DNA from: Lytechinus variegatus
Taxonomy: Eukaryota > Echinodermata > Echinoidea > Temnopleuroida > Toxopneustidae
Assembly: GCF_018143015.1 (NCBI RefSeq)
Contig: NC_054740.1
Span: 17,777,190-17,841,189 of the forward strand
Length of the DNA: 64,000 bases
Direction of reading: 5' to 3'
Numbering within the stretch: position 1 is the stretch's first letter; every line of letters starts with the position of its first letter. Under the pieces are notes generated by a model that searched no databases, had not been told where the DNA came from, and saw only the letters and a list, made by a program, of their open reading frames with translations. Below, piece after piece: positions 13,301 to 22,759 of this stretch. The position numbers and the translations under genes were made by a program.

Positions 13301-16300
13301 AAGAGGACAGAAAAAAAGTGAACGAAAGAAAAATTAATGGAAAATAAAAGGGAGGAGAAAATAGGGAGAAATGTGATGGGTTACGTCGAGATTTCATGTG
13401 CCCTGCAAAAAGAAATAAGCAGAGGTTGACATGTTGTCTGTTTGGGCAAATGCCGGTCTATTTCTCGGACTGGCGCTCGTGTTGCAAAAATTATTACCGT
13501 AAGCTGATGGAATCACTGCTTCATGTATACCGACAGGATTTAGCCAGGGGCGGATCCAGCCTTCGCCAATAGGGGGGGGGCGGACATTTTTTCAGCCATA
13601 TTTCCCCCGATCGGCCGCTCGAATATGATTTTTGCCGGGATTTTTTGTTTCTTTGAAGGGGTAGTCCTAAATGGTCACTTTTTAGATTTATTCTTATGAA
13701 ACATAAATGTATAATACCATAACCCTTATTTGTATAATGCGAGCGGAAAGCGAGAGCTAAATTTTTTTGGAAATTTTATGTACTTTTTCCTAAAATTTTG
13801 AACATTCTGGGAAATGTTTGTTTTCCTGAAAAAAAGATGTGTATGCAAGTTAATAATTACTACGAACGTAAAGAGTGAGCAGAAATGAAGTGATGGAAAA
13901 AGTATTGTTAGATACTTGCTTGCAGTTAGCCATGAAGACGTTACACATTTTAAAAAATCAAATAATGCGAGCGCAAAGCGCGAGCCGAAATTTTTTGACA
14001 TTTTTACCTAAGGAATGGAAATTCTTAGACGTTTTGTAACTTAACTGAATAGGTATATAATTAAACATGCGAGCACGAAGCGTAAGCAAAAAAATCGATA
14101 TTTAGACCTGCTGAACAAGACACTCTATTAAATTAGTATTGTAAATCATGAAAAGGATGAGTAAGTGGGGATCTTCCTTACATTAATAATGCGAGCGCAG
14201 AGCGCGAGCAGAAATTTTGTGTATACGTTTTGAACTGCTCAAAATTGTACCTGTTATGGACTGCTTGCATTTAGCCATGAAGAATTTACATATTTCAACA
14301 TTCAAATATTGCGAGCGCGAAGCGCGAGCTGAAAAATTTTGACCTTTTTTACCTGAATAATGAAATGCTAAGCACTTTTTGTAATCTTGGAATGACTCTA
14401 AGTATTTTATTGATGCGAGCGCGAAGCGCGAGCGGAAAAATTCTGGACACACTATTCATGTTTTATCATGAAAAGGATAAGTTATTTATCCGCGAGCAGA
14501 CACTTTTTGATATTGTGATCTGAAACTGGATAATGATTTAAATAGAGAACAATCTGCGTATCTGAATTAACGTGTGTTTTAGATTTCGACCTAGAATTTG
14601 GGTATTCTAAGTAACTTTCTTATCATGAAAATCAATAAAGAGAGCGCAAAGCGCGAGCTAAAAATATATGATATAACAAAGGGTGAATTTAAGCTCTGTA
14701 ATGCAAACACTTTGTGGGAAAATTGTGAATTGTGATGGATCACAGTTAAAAAAGAGCTGATGTATTTTATTTTTATTACTTTGAGTTTTTACATAGGACC
14801 GGAACATTCTATGAGGGCATTATGTCATCATATGAAAATGATGACCATCTTCCTATTTCTCTTTCTAAGCATGGGAGCGCGAAATGTGTTAATATTATGG
14901 CCTGAAAACTGGACATTTAAAGCACTTTGTAATTATGCATAAGAGGCATTATATCTATCAATGCGAGCAGAAATCGCGAGTCGAATTTTTTGATAAACTG
15001 TCATCAAATTAGTTTGATTTAGAATTAATATTGGGATATACATAACCGACTAATCCAAATGCTATAGCGTGCGGCGCTAGCTGATACGTTTTAACAATCT
15101 GACTTGAATAGGGAACTTTTTGAGAACTTTATGGAATACAGGAAAATAATAGGTACCTGAAAATTCAAATTTTGCGAGCGCGCAGCGCAAGCAGAAAATG
15201 ATAATGTTCAGACCATAACACAGACATTTTTACAGAGCACTTTTTTTAAATCAATTTGTAAATGAAACAAAATAATGAAATTTCAATTTCCCAGCTGAAA
15301 TATGTTTTGTATAATGACTTTAAAGTTTGATATTTCAAGCTCCATATTGAGCAAGATATGCAAATACCCTAAAAGACAATAAGGCGCGAAGCGCGAGCGA
15401 AAATTTTGTATCCTAACAAATAGATTAAAAAAAATTATTTTCAAAGTCTTCCCCTAATGTTATTTCATTTAATCATGTTCCTCCTCTTATGTTTGCCTTT
15501 CTTCTTTTTTCCTCTCTTTTCCCTTCCTTTTCTTTTTTCCTTTTTTTTTTCTTTTTTTGCTCTGCCAATAGGGGGGCCCGGGCCCCTCGGCCCCCCCTGG
15601 ATCCGCCTATGTTAGCTGTTGTAGGTATAAATCGCGCTCTAACGCTCTAAAACTGTGTTCTTTATCAAAAAGCTGTCTTTCATATTCATTTTGTTCGCAA
15701 AAGAATGTAAAGTTAATTTCAATCATTGTCTATAGTTATCCTGTTTATGATAAAAATACTTAGAAATTGGGTTAGGTTAGGGTTATCAAATCATCAGGGC
15801 AGAAACATTTTTTTTCTGATTTTGCGCGTCGAGCTGGCACTATTTGATCTGTGAGATTATGTTTTTGATGACATTCATTGTATTCACAGCAATAATTATT
15901 AAACATTGCGCACGCGCCGTGCGCCGCATGAATTATGTAGATCAGGTGAATAACTTACCGCTACACACGAGCAGTTGCTCTATATATTCTATGTAATATA
16001 ATATATAGAGCAACTGCCCATTTTTAATGGTCCATAATATACCCACTTTTTTCTTTTTTGGAACGAGTATGAATTTATCTACTGATATACTGAATGTACA
16101 ATAAAAGTCATTATCATGTATTTCTTGGCATTTCATTTACTTTTTTTTACCATAATTATATCACATAGCTGCTCGCATATACGCCGTCACAAATAACAAA
16201 ACAAAATCTCACTTTTTTTCTTTTTTGGTGGGGGATTGATTTTCCATACGCATACGTACAATTTTTCTAATTATTTTTTTCTGCTATTTTCATAATAAAC

Positions 16301-19300
16301 TTTAAATGATTTCTCCTTTGCACTATTATTATTTTAAAGACAAAATAACAAAATTACATCTAGTCATCATCATCATATCATCGTCACCAACTTAATTCTC
16401 ATCTTTATGACCACTACCACCATCATTATCATCATCATCATCACCGCCACCATCACCACCACTATCATCTTCACCAAGATAATTTTCATCATCATTATCA
16501 TCATTGCCATCATCGTCTTTTTTTCTTATTTTTTCTCCTTCCTGCTTTTTTCCTTCCTATTTTCCTCTTTTTAGAGGGGCACACCACCACGCCCCCTCAC
16601 TGGATATCCGCCTCTAACCTTTGTTGTTGTATATAAGTTGGCGGATGCCTCATGAAATGAAATTAAATAAGATAAAATAAGGAAAGGGAAACTAATTAGA
16701 AAAAGGACTGAGGAGAAGAAAAAAGAAAGCCAAACAATTAAACAAGAAAAAACAATATCAAAATTTTGTTGTAAAGTCTTCTACGTCAGTTTAATAATTA
16801 TGTTTTCAATGAAATGAGAACATAAAAAAATTGAAACAAGTAAGATGGGCTATACATAGTAGCAAAGAAATAGAGGGAAGCTCCGAGACAATAAAAAGGG
16901 TGAGAAAAAGAAAGGACTTTGAAATACCCACAACACGAGCATAATAAAAAAATATGGAATAAGCAAGGACAAGTAGCTGAGGGACACCCCCCTCTCTCTC
17001 TCTAGTTATTTATGTATCAAACTCGCATACACAAGAATTTCTTACTAATCAAAATATTGCGAGCAAAAAGCACGAGCTGACATTTTTTTAAATATTCAAA
17101 ACTGATAGACACATTTTAAACAATTCATGAATCATAATAATTATACAATTAGCTCATTACGAAAATCTCCCATTTAAATCTTTCCGAGTTAGCCCTGGCA
17201 AACTCGAAATTGAAACATTGACTTCTCTGCAGCACCCCAAGAAACCTTATCTGTCCCCAGACCGCAGAATGCCCTTGGGTGTGATAAGGGCATAAAGGGC
17301 TTGATAACAACAGAATATACAACTACTGAATTCCAACTGAGCTGCATGGTTGAATGATACTCTCCTGTAAAATAAGTTGTCTCTTATAATGGAAAAGTTG
17401 TTAACAGGAATTTGTATCCCAGAATAAGCTTTAAAGCATGAAAATTGGATTGGAAATAGATGAAATATTACTTAAGAATCCTCTAAACACAGAAATGATC
17501 AACTTGCATTTTGAAGGGAGTAGCCAAAATATGTTGTTGACACAATAGTCATCGCCCATCACTGACCTTGGCTGTGGTTTTTAGTTTTACCGCAAGTGCA
17601 GATTAATCTGACTGGCTTGAATTTCTGGACATCATGATTCGTTTTCTTGTTAGTTATTTCATCTTCATTTTATAAATACGACTTCTTAAATTGATAGCTA
17701 CCCCAGATATAACTTTGAATTTCTGAAAAGGACCGAGTATAAGCCAAGATATGTTATATTCAGTTTATATGTCTCTCTGCTGAGCGCGCTGCCAACGCTC
17801 TTCATGTGCCCATATCGAACGGACGCATTTGGACTCGTTTCAATTGAAACATTGACTTCCGAGTTTCCCATGTAGACAGTCTTCGGGAACTCGGAAGTCA
17901 GTGTTTCAATCTGAAAGACAGCAAACTCGTTATCATTGACTAGTCTAATTCATAGACCAGATTACTGTTTCTATAAATGTATCTTTGGTTTCTAATGTAA
18001 ATGAGAGGGGTGTGAATCACTTCACAACTTTTTACTAATTGATGGAATTATGAGGTTTAGCGTGGCAATGATAATACTCCTAATAAATAATATTTCTTAA
18101 AGTATGAAAAATTAGATCGCAATATGAGTGAGTATGCACTCATTAATTGCACAGATGGAAAGTGGAACAGCTAGGAGAATGGGGAAGGAGGATCTGAGGC
18201 AGAAGGGAAGAAGAAGCAGAGGGAGAAGTAGACAAAGAAGAAAAAAGAATCACGGATGATGATATCATGCGTAAGAGTATAGAAGAAAGAGGGAGAGAGG
18301 AAGAGAGAGAGAGATGACCATGACAAAGTGATACGGGCAGGAGCAAAGAGAGAGGGGGAGAGAGGTGAATGACTATAAATTGCGCTAACAAATGTCTGAG
18401 TACAAGACTATCCAACCTATCAAATGGGTTTCAGATGCGGTTAACTGTTGCCCACAAGGGGCTACTTGTGTTTACTTTCTTTGATAAGCTTCTTCGAGTT
18501 GGAACTCTCCCCTCTTTCAAAGGCAATGACTCAAAGTTTAAACGAGAGGTTTTCGTCATGTACCAATCGAATCATTCGATTGCGACAAATGATCTGAGAA
18601 TTAATGTTTTTAGGAATTTATTAAATTAAAGCAAAGTATCTCAACATTAAAATAATTAAGGCGGGCTCAAGGTATCAGCTAATACACCGATAATTTTTTT
18701 TTTGACATTTGAAGTATTTTCGGTAATCATGAAAAAGATTGATATTTCATGAAAGCTCAAATCCCGAGGAGCGGAATATTTTTATTAATTGACTTTTTAA
18801 AAAATGTTCTAAGCCCCATTTAATATTTGATTATAAGTCGATGCAGTAAAAGCTGAAAAAATAAAGTATTTTGTGTTCCTCTATCATAATTGTCTTTCTC
18901 TTTAACCCTGGTTCTTTTTTTTTTCTGGGGGAAGCATTTTGGTTAAAAAAAGAGAGAAAAAAGATAATTGCTGGCTTGTGGACGCCCGGTGTGGACGGTG
19001 GTAGGGACACCCCCGCCCCCCCCCCCCCCCCCGTAGTTACGCCAATATGGGACCAAATGATCCTACATGTCCGAGGCGAAACTTGTGCAATCAAACGTTA
19101 TTTCTGAAATAAATTAAAGCTTGCGCTGTTCAACTTCAATCTCTTTCAGCTAAATTTGCGATGAACGCTGCGTTATGAAATATATAATTATCAACATCTG
19201 GCGAAAAGAATAACCGACCGATCACCTGACGAGAACGCGTACTAAGTGATCTGCATATCAGGTCCGATCGCGAGTCAGAAGTGAAGGGCAACTGCCAAGA

Positions 19301-20755
19301 AAATCAGGAAAAAGTCGTCAAAATGTAAGTTCCCCTTCATTTCTTTCAATTTTTTGTTACTTATTAGAAAATAAATGTCTCATTAAAGCAAAATTTCAAC
19401 AAAAGCCTCAAATTTAGCTATTACTTTTGTTGAAATTACAATAAATTTAGATCCACATAAATCTCTAACCCAATTTTAGCACTGATGTCGCCTATGAGGT
19501 CCATACATGTAATGTTTGGACCTCATTGGTACTAGGAGTGATTAGCCTGGGGCGTTTTGGGGAGTGAAAGTTATATACTGTACGTAGTCACTCCCCACTA
19601 ACGCCTGGGTTTCCTCCCTATACTTCCCCACATACGGGTACAAAACCAGAAACTTTCGCCCCCGAGAATTCTACTTTCCCTCTAAAAGATCTAGCCCTAA
19701 AACATGTACATGGGGTCCAACTTCATTTCCAACATTTCAGCGATATTGATTTCATTTATAAAGAAGAATTCATTAAAAAAACGAGAGATTTGTTTTGAAA
19801 AGATGGAAAGAGCACGCAAATCGCGCGATTTGCGTGCTGTCGCCAAGCGGAAGACAAAGAAATCAAGATGGCGACGTAAACACGGAAGTAAGCTCTTTCC
19901 ATCTTTTCAAAACAAATCTCTCGTTTTTTTAATGAATTCTTCTTTATAAATGAAATCAATATCGCTGAAATGTTGGAAATGAAGTTGGACCCCATGTACA
20001 TGTTTTAGGGCTAGATCTTTTAGAGGGAAAGTAGAATTCTCGGGGGCGAAAGTTTCTGGTTTTGTACCCGTATGTGGGGAAGTATAGGGAGGAAACCCAG
20101 GCGTTAGTGGGGAGTGACTACGTACAGTATATAACTTTCACTCCCCAAAACGCCCCAGGCTAGGAGTGATTGCATTGGAGATACCCGCTGCCTTATAAAA
20201 CACGGACAAGTCCTTGGCTCCGGCCCACTTTGTGGGCCTGTGATCCCTGGGTTAGGGATGTCAGTGTCAAACTCAAATTTTGTCTGCAAATAAAAACATG
20301 GCAATATAAAAAAATAAACATTTTATGTCATAATTAAATACATTTCAAGATTTCACAAAATATTGTCGAGATGGAAATTATCTAGTCTACATTAATGACA
20401 TTGGCTTGCAAATTATATACTAGTATTCAACAAACATTGATGCCAAATTTCATTTTGTGAAAAAAATATTTCAGAACAAAAATATTTTAAAAAGTAGGGA
20501 TCGTACGTCGAGTGTGCTAAAACGGGGATTCTACTTATGTGTAATTCGTAAGCAACCATCAAGGAATCGTGCTAACGCCGATTACGTTGTGTGCATCAGA
20601 TATTGCATACGGTGATAATATGAGTGGCCCACTGTTATTCGTACCTTTTTGATGTTGTATAGTCTTGCAAGCATTCCTGTGCCACGATCATTGAGAATTG
20701 AAAGTTTTTCAGCCAGCTTGAGCTGGCCTTGAGATACAGGCATCCTGCTGGACAT
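1358..20755 (-). CDS. NCKAP1: NCKAP1 (Nap1/Hem family), WAVE regulatory complex subunit; N-terminal half, 16 exons
   Basis: NCKAP1 pairs with CYFIP in the WAVE regulatory complex that controls Arp2/3 actin branching at the membrane. Exons, in transcript order: 20755-20645, 11925-11818, 10648-10556, 9463-9407, 8659-8517, 8011-7921, 7209-7072, 6942-6894, 6394-6238, 5584-5528, 5227-5131, 4732-4570, 3830-3739, 3330-3249, 2274-2070, 1490-1358. All junctions are GT-AG, phases agree, and the total is 1776 bp, or 592 codons, about half of a roughly 1,130-residue protein; the rest lies beyond the left edge. Recognisable blocks include [16 protein letters not shown] (residues 12-27), [65 protein letters not shown] and CTHELCPEE. 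The first of two in-frame ATGs (20755) is used; the second is four codons later. Intron 1 is 8.7 kb and repeat-filled. The 7209 acceptor was preferred over one 7 bp downstream because only it keeps frame and family length. The family call is essentially certain. Confidence 0.96.
4318..4523. mobile_element. Short MITE-like repeat in an NCKAP1 intron
   Basis: About 205 bp bounded by inverted ends: GGGGTGCGCTTCACAAAGAG on the left and a TTTGTGAAAAACCCCCC end on the right. The TTCACAAAGA and TCTTTGTGAA ends are complementary. It is non-coding. A related fragment with a GGGGTGCTTCACAAAGATT start lies at 10376. The superfamily is not determined. Confidence 0.55.
5283..5518. repeat. Polypurine tract (GGA/GAA-rich) in an NCKAP1 intron
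   Basis: The plus strand is almost entirely A and G (AGGAGGAGGAAGAGG type) for about 230 bp between the exons at 5131-5227 and 5528-5584. It produces long Ser/Leu-rich minus-strand frames that are low-complexity artefacts. NCKAP1 is transcribed through the pyrimidine-rich strand. Confidence 0.8.
8862..9152 (-). mobile_element. tRNA-derived SINE in an NCKAP1 intron
   Basis: Read on the minus strand, the head resembles a tRNA. It has an A-box-like TAGCTCAGTCCAT and a B box GGGTTCGATTCCC (9085-9097 region), roughly 50 bp apart, so an internal RNA polymerase III promoter is present. The head is followed by a non-tRNA body containing GGCAAGGCATTGATCCTCAT, a motif typical of deuterostome SINE bodies. 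The leading strand is the same as that of NCKAP1. The body length and the missing acceptor-stem pairing argue for a SINE rather than a tRNA gene. The 3' boundary near 8862 is approximate. Confidence 0.78.
9496..9992. mobile_element. TTAA-flanked MITE, AGGGGAAGTTCACCC family
   Basis: About 497 bp with inverted ends AGGGGAAGTTCACCCTGA and GGGTGAACTTCCCCT, flanked on both sides by TTAA. A central TGACGTCA-containing segment is roughly mirror-repeated. A TTAA target site plus an AGG/CCT terminus fits Kolobok- or piggyBac-mobilised non-autonomous elements. There is no coding capacity. Diverged relatives occur at 15960-16310 and inside the 54.6 and 55.5 kb duplicates. Confidence 0.8.
10376..10492. 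repeat. Fragment of the TTCACAAAGA-ended repeat
   Basis: Starts GGGGTGCTTCACAAAGATTC, sharing its end with the element at 4318. The partner end (GGGGTGTGAGAAACAAC) is degraded. Non-coding, in the NCKAP1 intron between exons 10556-10648 and 9407-9463. Confidence 0.4.
12790..12920. repeat. Dispersed GGGCGCAAATCCCAGGGGG repeat
   Basis: A C/G-run-rich segment containing TGGGCGCAAATCCCAGGGGG followed by two CCCCCTACTATT / AATAGTAGGGG stretches in inverted arrangement. It has the look of a common non-coding repeat of marine deuterostome genomes. Boundaries are uncertain. Confidence 0.4.
13212..13382. repeat. 98-bp tandem duplication, purine-rich
   Basis: A segment beginning at about 13212 (AAAAAGTGAACGAAAGAAAA) is repeated 98 bp downstream at 13310 with very few differences (for example AAGAGAAAATAG versus AGGAGAAAATAG). 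Two copies, non-coding. Confidence 0.85.
13545..15611 (+). mobile_element. GGATCC-ended non-autonomous DNA element, full length, with internal GCGAGC array
   Basis: 2067 bp. The ends are CAGGGGCGGATCCAGCC and CTGGATCCGCCTATG (inverted), flanked by an exact 5-bp target-site duplication, TTAGC, at 13540-13544 and 15612-15616. Inside, about ten degenerate units, mostly some 100-200 bp apart, each carry a core close to GCGAGCGCGAAGCGCGAGC followed by GAAAATTTTTGA. G-runs and a pyrimidine-rich tract sit just inside the right end. There is no open reading frame of note, so it must have been mobilised by another element's transposase. Copies occur at 24741, 50365 and 59159. Confidence 0.85.
15960..16310. 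mobile_element. Degraded TTAA-MITE fragment
   Basis: The stretch with CTCGCATATACGCCGTCACA and TTTTTTCTGCTATTTTCATA parallels the right half of the MITE at 9496-9992 (CTCGCATATGACGTCACAAA, TTTTTTCTGCTATTTTTACA). The terminal repeats are lost, so it is an old, truncated copy. Confidence 0.5.
16351..16520. repeat. ATC/ACC-rich microsatellite
   Basis: Interrupted (ATC)n and (ACC)n triplets, for example ATCATCATCATCACCGCCAC. No reading frame or other signal is attached. Confidence 0.85.
17845..17918. repeat. Inverted repeat around GAAACATTGACTTCCGAGTT
   Basis: GAAACATTGACTTCCGAGTT is followed about 30 bp later by AACTCGGAAGTCAGTGTTTC, giving a 20-bp stem with one or two mismatches. A related half site (GAAACATTGACTTC) occurs at 17210, so this is probably a small dispersed foldback repeat. 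Confidence 0.65.
18165..18368. repeat. Polypurine tract with GA repeats
   Basis: The plus strand is largely A/G, with GAGAGAGAGAG runs. The minus-strand Ser/Leu/Pro-rich frame across it is low-complexity, not a gene. Confidence 0.75.
19544..20161. mobile_element. 618-bp foldback element, two 270-bp arms, 10-bp TSD
   Basis: The left arm is 19544-19813 and the right arm 19892-20161. They are inverted copies with no difference that I could see, joined by a 78-bp loop. The ends are AGCCTGGGGCG and CGCCCCAGGCT. The flanks carry an exact direct duplication, AGGAGTGATT, at 19534-19543 and 20162-20171. The loop opens with a perfect 26-bp palindrome (19812-19837). Arm identity means recent insertion or gene conversion. 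A 9-10 bp TSD with long terminal inverted repeats is typical of Mutator-like MITEs, but the superfamily is inference. Frames on both strands give the same start and end peptides, as expected of identical arms, and are not genes. Confidence 0.9.
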
Positions 20756-21000
20756 ATCACACAGAAATCAACGACATCTAGACTCTAATTAAAGCTGAAA
20801 TAACGGGCATTCGATACAGGTTTAGCATTCAAGGTGCGGCCTTGTCGCAGAATTAGGGAACTTAGCCGCTTGTTAATCAAACCAGGAAGAAAGTCGATTA
20901 AAACAATTTACAAACTTTATTAAAGACATTTTTTAATAAAAAAAATTTCCCTTTATCTTCCAATTTTTTTATTTAAAAATAATTAATAATTACATAATTT
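20756..21000 (-). promoter_or_regulatory. Presumed 5' UTR and promoter region of NCKAP1
   Basis: Sequence directly upstream of the NCKAP1 start codon. No TATA box or acceptor-like tract stands out. A transcription start site cannot be fixed from sequence, so the assignment rests only on position. Confidence 0.4.
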
Positions 21001-21512
21001 ATTATTTTTAAATTATTTTTTGAACAAAAAATATATTTTAATGCACATAAATATATATGTTTTGTATGTAGATCGGCAATATCATCTTATGCATATCGTG
21101 ACCCATATAGAATTTCAGCACGTGAATGCGGAAGGAAAATCGATAAACATGCGTACCGTGGCACGCCTAATTCCCCCCCCCCCCCCCGACATGGTTTTTT
21201 AAAGGGTCATGCATGTCACCTAGTGAACGTAACAAATTTCATCTTTTTTTCTTTACAAAACGAAACGGATATACATGTGTTTGATTTGTATATGCGAGAT
21301 AATTTTTCACGGGAAAAGATTCTTTAACAGTTTATTTCTCTATCCGGGGGGCCACTAATGCCCTTTTTACACAGGATTTTCTTAACCCCGGACTATCGCT
21401 AACCCCGTACTATCCTTAACCCCGTACTATTTTTTTTCCTTTTCACATATGCCAAATTGTTATTGCTAACCTCGGATAAGGAATGCTTGCTTTTTACACA
21501 CGAAACTCGCTA

Positions 21513-22759
21513 CCCAGAAGGAAAAAACAGTTCTACTGGACCAGTTAGACCAGTTAGACCAGTATAATTTTAACTGGTAACTCTGGAAATTGGAACATCG
21601 GTTTACTGGTCTAACTGGTCATACTGGTCCAGTTAAAATTTTACTGGTCCAGTTAAAAATTAAACTGGTCTTGAAGTACTGGAATTTTATACTGGTCTTG
21701 TTTCTGGTCTCACTGGTCTTCATACTGGTCTAACTGGTCCTCAAACTGGTCGAACTGGTCCTCGTACTGCTCTTACTTGATCAGTTTTTTTTGGTTTGTT
21801 ATATACCATGGCCAGTGAAATGTGATGGAAAAGATAGTTAGTAAATTAATCTTTCTGCTGTTATTTTGAATGTGATGTATGAAATTACACATTTTCATTG
21901 TGAATTAGTTCACACACTTATTTTGAAGGTTTTCAAACAACAATGAGTGCTATTGCAAGGATATTCCATTATAAATCCTGATTTTTCTTTAAAAAACAGG
22001 AAATATGCAAATAAGGTAAACCACGTGATCAGCATCATCAGAATTACTGGTATTACTGGTCTTGACCAGTTTAATTTCAAACATCTTTAGACCAGTTGAC
22101 TATATATCAGAGGAATACATCTTGCTTTGAGCTTAATCATAATTAGAGGAAATAATTATTTTAATATATCAATACTTGATAATTATGATAATGTTAATAA
22201 TGATAATAATTACAATAACAATAATAACAGTAATAAGAATGATTACAACAATGATCATAATAATCATAATAATAATAATTGTGATAATCATAAGAGCAAT
22301 GATGATAACAATGATAAATGATAACGATAATAAGTTTCTCTGAATTGCAAGATTCATTTTTCATAATTTGTTAAATGATCTGACTTGAAAGTCATTATTT
22401 ATTGGACCAGTAACCAGAATGCAATTGTTTGAACTGGTCTCCAGTTCATTTTTACTGGTCCAGTTAAAAATCAATTGGTCCAGTAAACATATACTGGAAA
22501 CCAGTAAAAATCTACTGGAAACCATTTATTGGACCAGTAACACCAGTTTAATGAAAAACAATTTAACTGGTATTACTAATTGCTTCAACTGGAATGCAAT
22601 TGTTGGAACTGGTCTCCAGTTGATTTTTACTGGTCCAGTTAAAAATCAACTGGCCCAGTTAAAAATCAACTGGCCCAGTAAAAATATACTGGAAACCAGT
22701 AAAATTATACTGGAAACCAGTAAAAAAAATTACTGGTCTAGTTGGTTTTTCCTTCTGGG
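21513..22759. mobile_element. TA-flanked element with ACTGGT/ACCAGT arrays, inserted in the previous element
   Basis: Ends CCCAGAAGGAAAAA and TTTTTCCTTCTGGG, flanked by TA. Removing it restores CGCTAACCCCGGACTAG, in register with the host repeat. Both flanks of its body (about 21538-21790 and 22405-22740) are dense arrays of ACTGGT and its complement ACCAGT, as in TAACTGGTC or TACTGGAAACCAGT. The centre is AT-rich with an AAT/GAT microsatellite. The 147-residue frame from 22419 is a by-product of the array. Confidence 0.8.
22187..22345. repeat. AAT/GAT microsatellite
   Basis: Interrupted AATAAT and GATAAT triplets inside the ACTGGT element. The Asn-rich frame it gives is an artefact. Confidence 0.85.

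Larger units (their letters stand above)
11926..20644 (-). other. NCKAP1 intron 1 (8.7 kb), repeat-filled
   Basis: Separates the first coding exon from the exon starting ACQDPK. The donor is AAAAAG|GTACGAA and the acceptor ATTAG|GCTTG. It holds the GGATCC-ended element (13545), a TTAA-MITE fragment (15960), an ATC-rich microsatellite, a polypurine tract and the 618-bp foldback element (19544). CpG-richer, promoter-like stretches occur near 12160-12670 and 19130-19330, but no conserved coding exon was found in it. Confidence 0.85.

Noticed and set aside
13735-15400. Regularly spaced GCGAGCGCGAAGCGCGAGC motifs looking like a CRISPR array
   Set aside because: Units are degenerate, some 100-200 bp apart, lie within a transposon with target duplications, and the host DNA is animal with introns.
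18369-18629. 86-residue plus-strand frame
   Set aside because: No similarity to a known family that I can recognise and no splice or promoter context; it starts beside a GA tract.
19704-20001. Two 81-residue frames on opposite strands sharing their ends
   Set aside because: They are the two identical arms of one foldback element, not genes.
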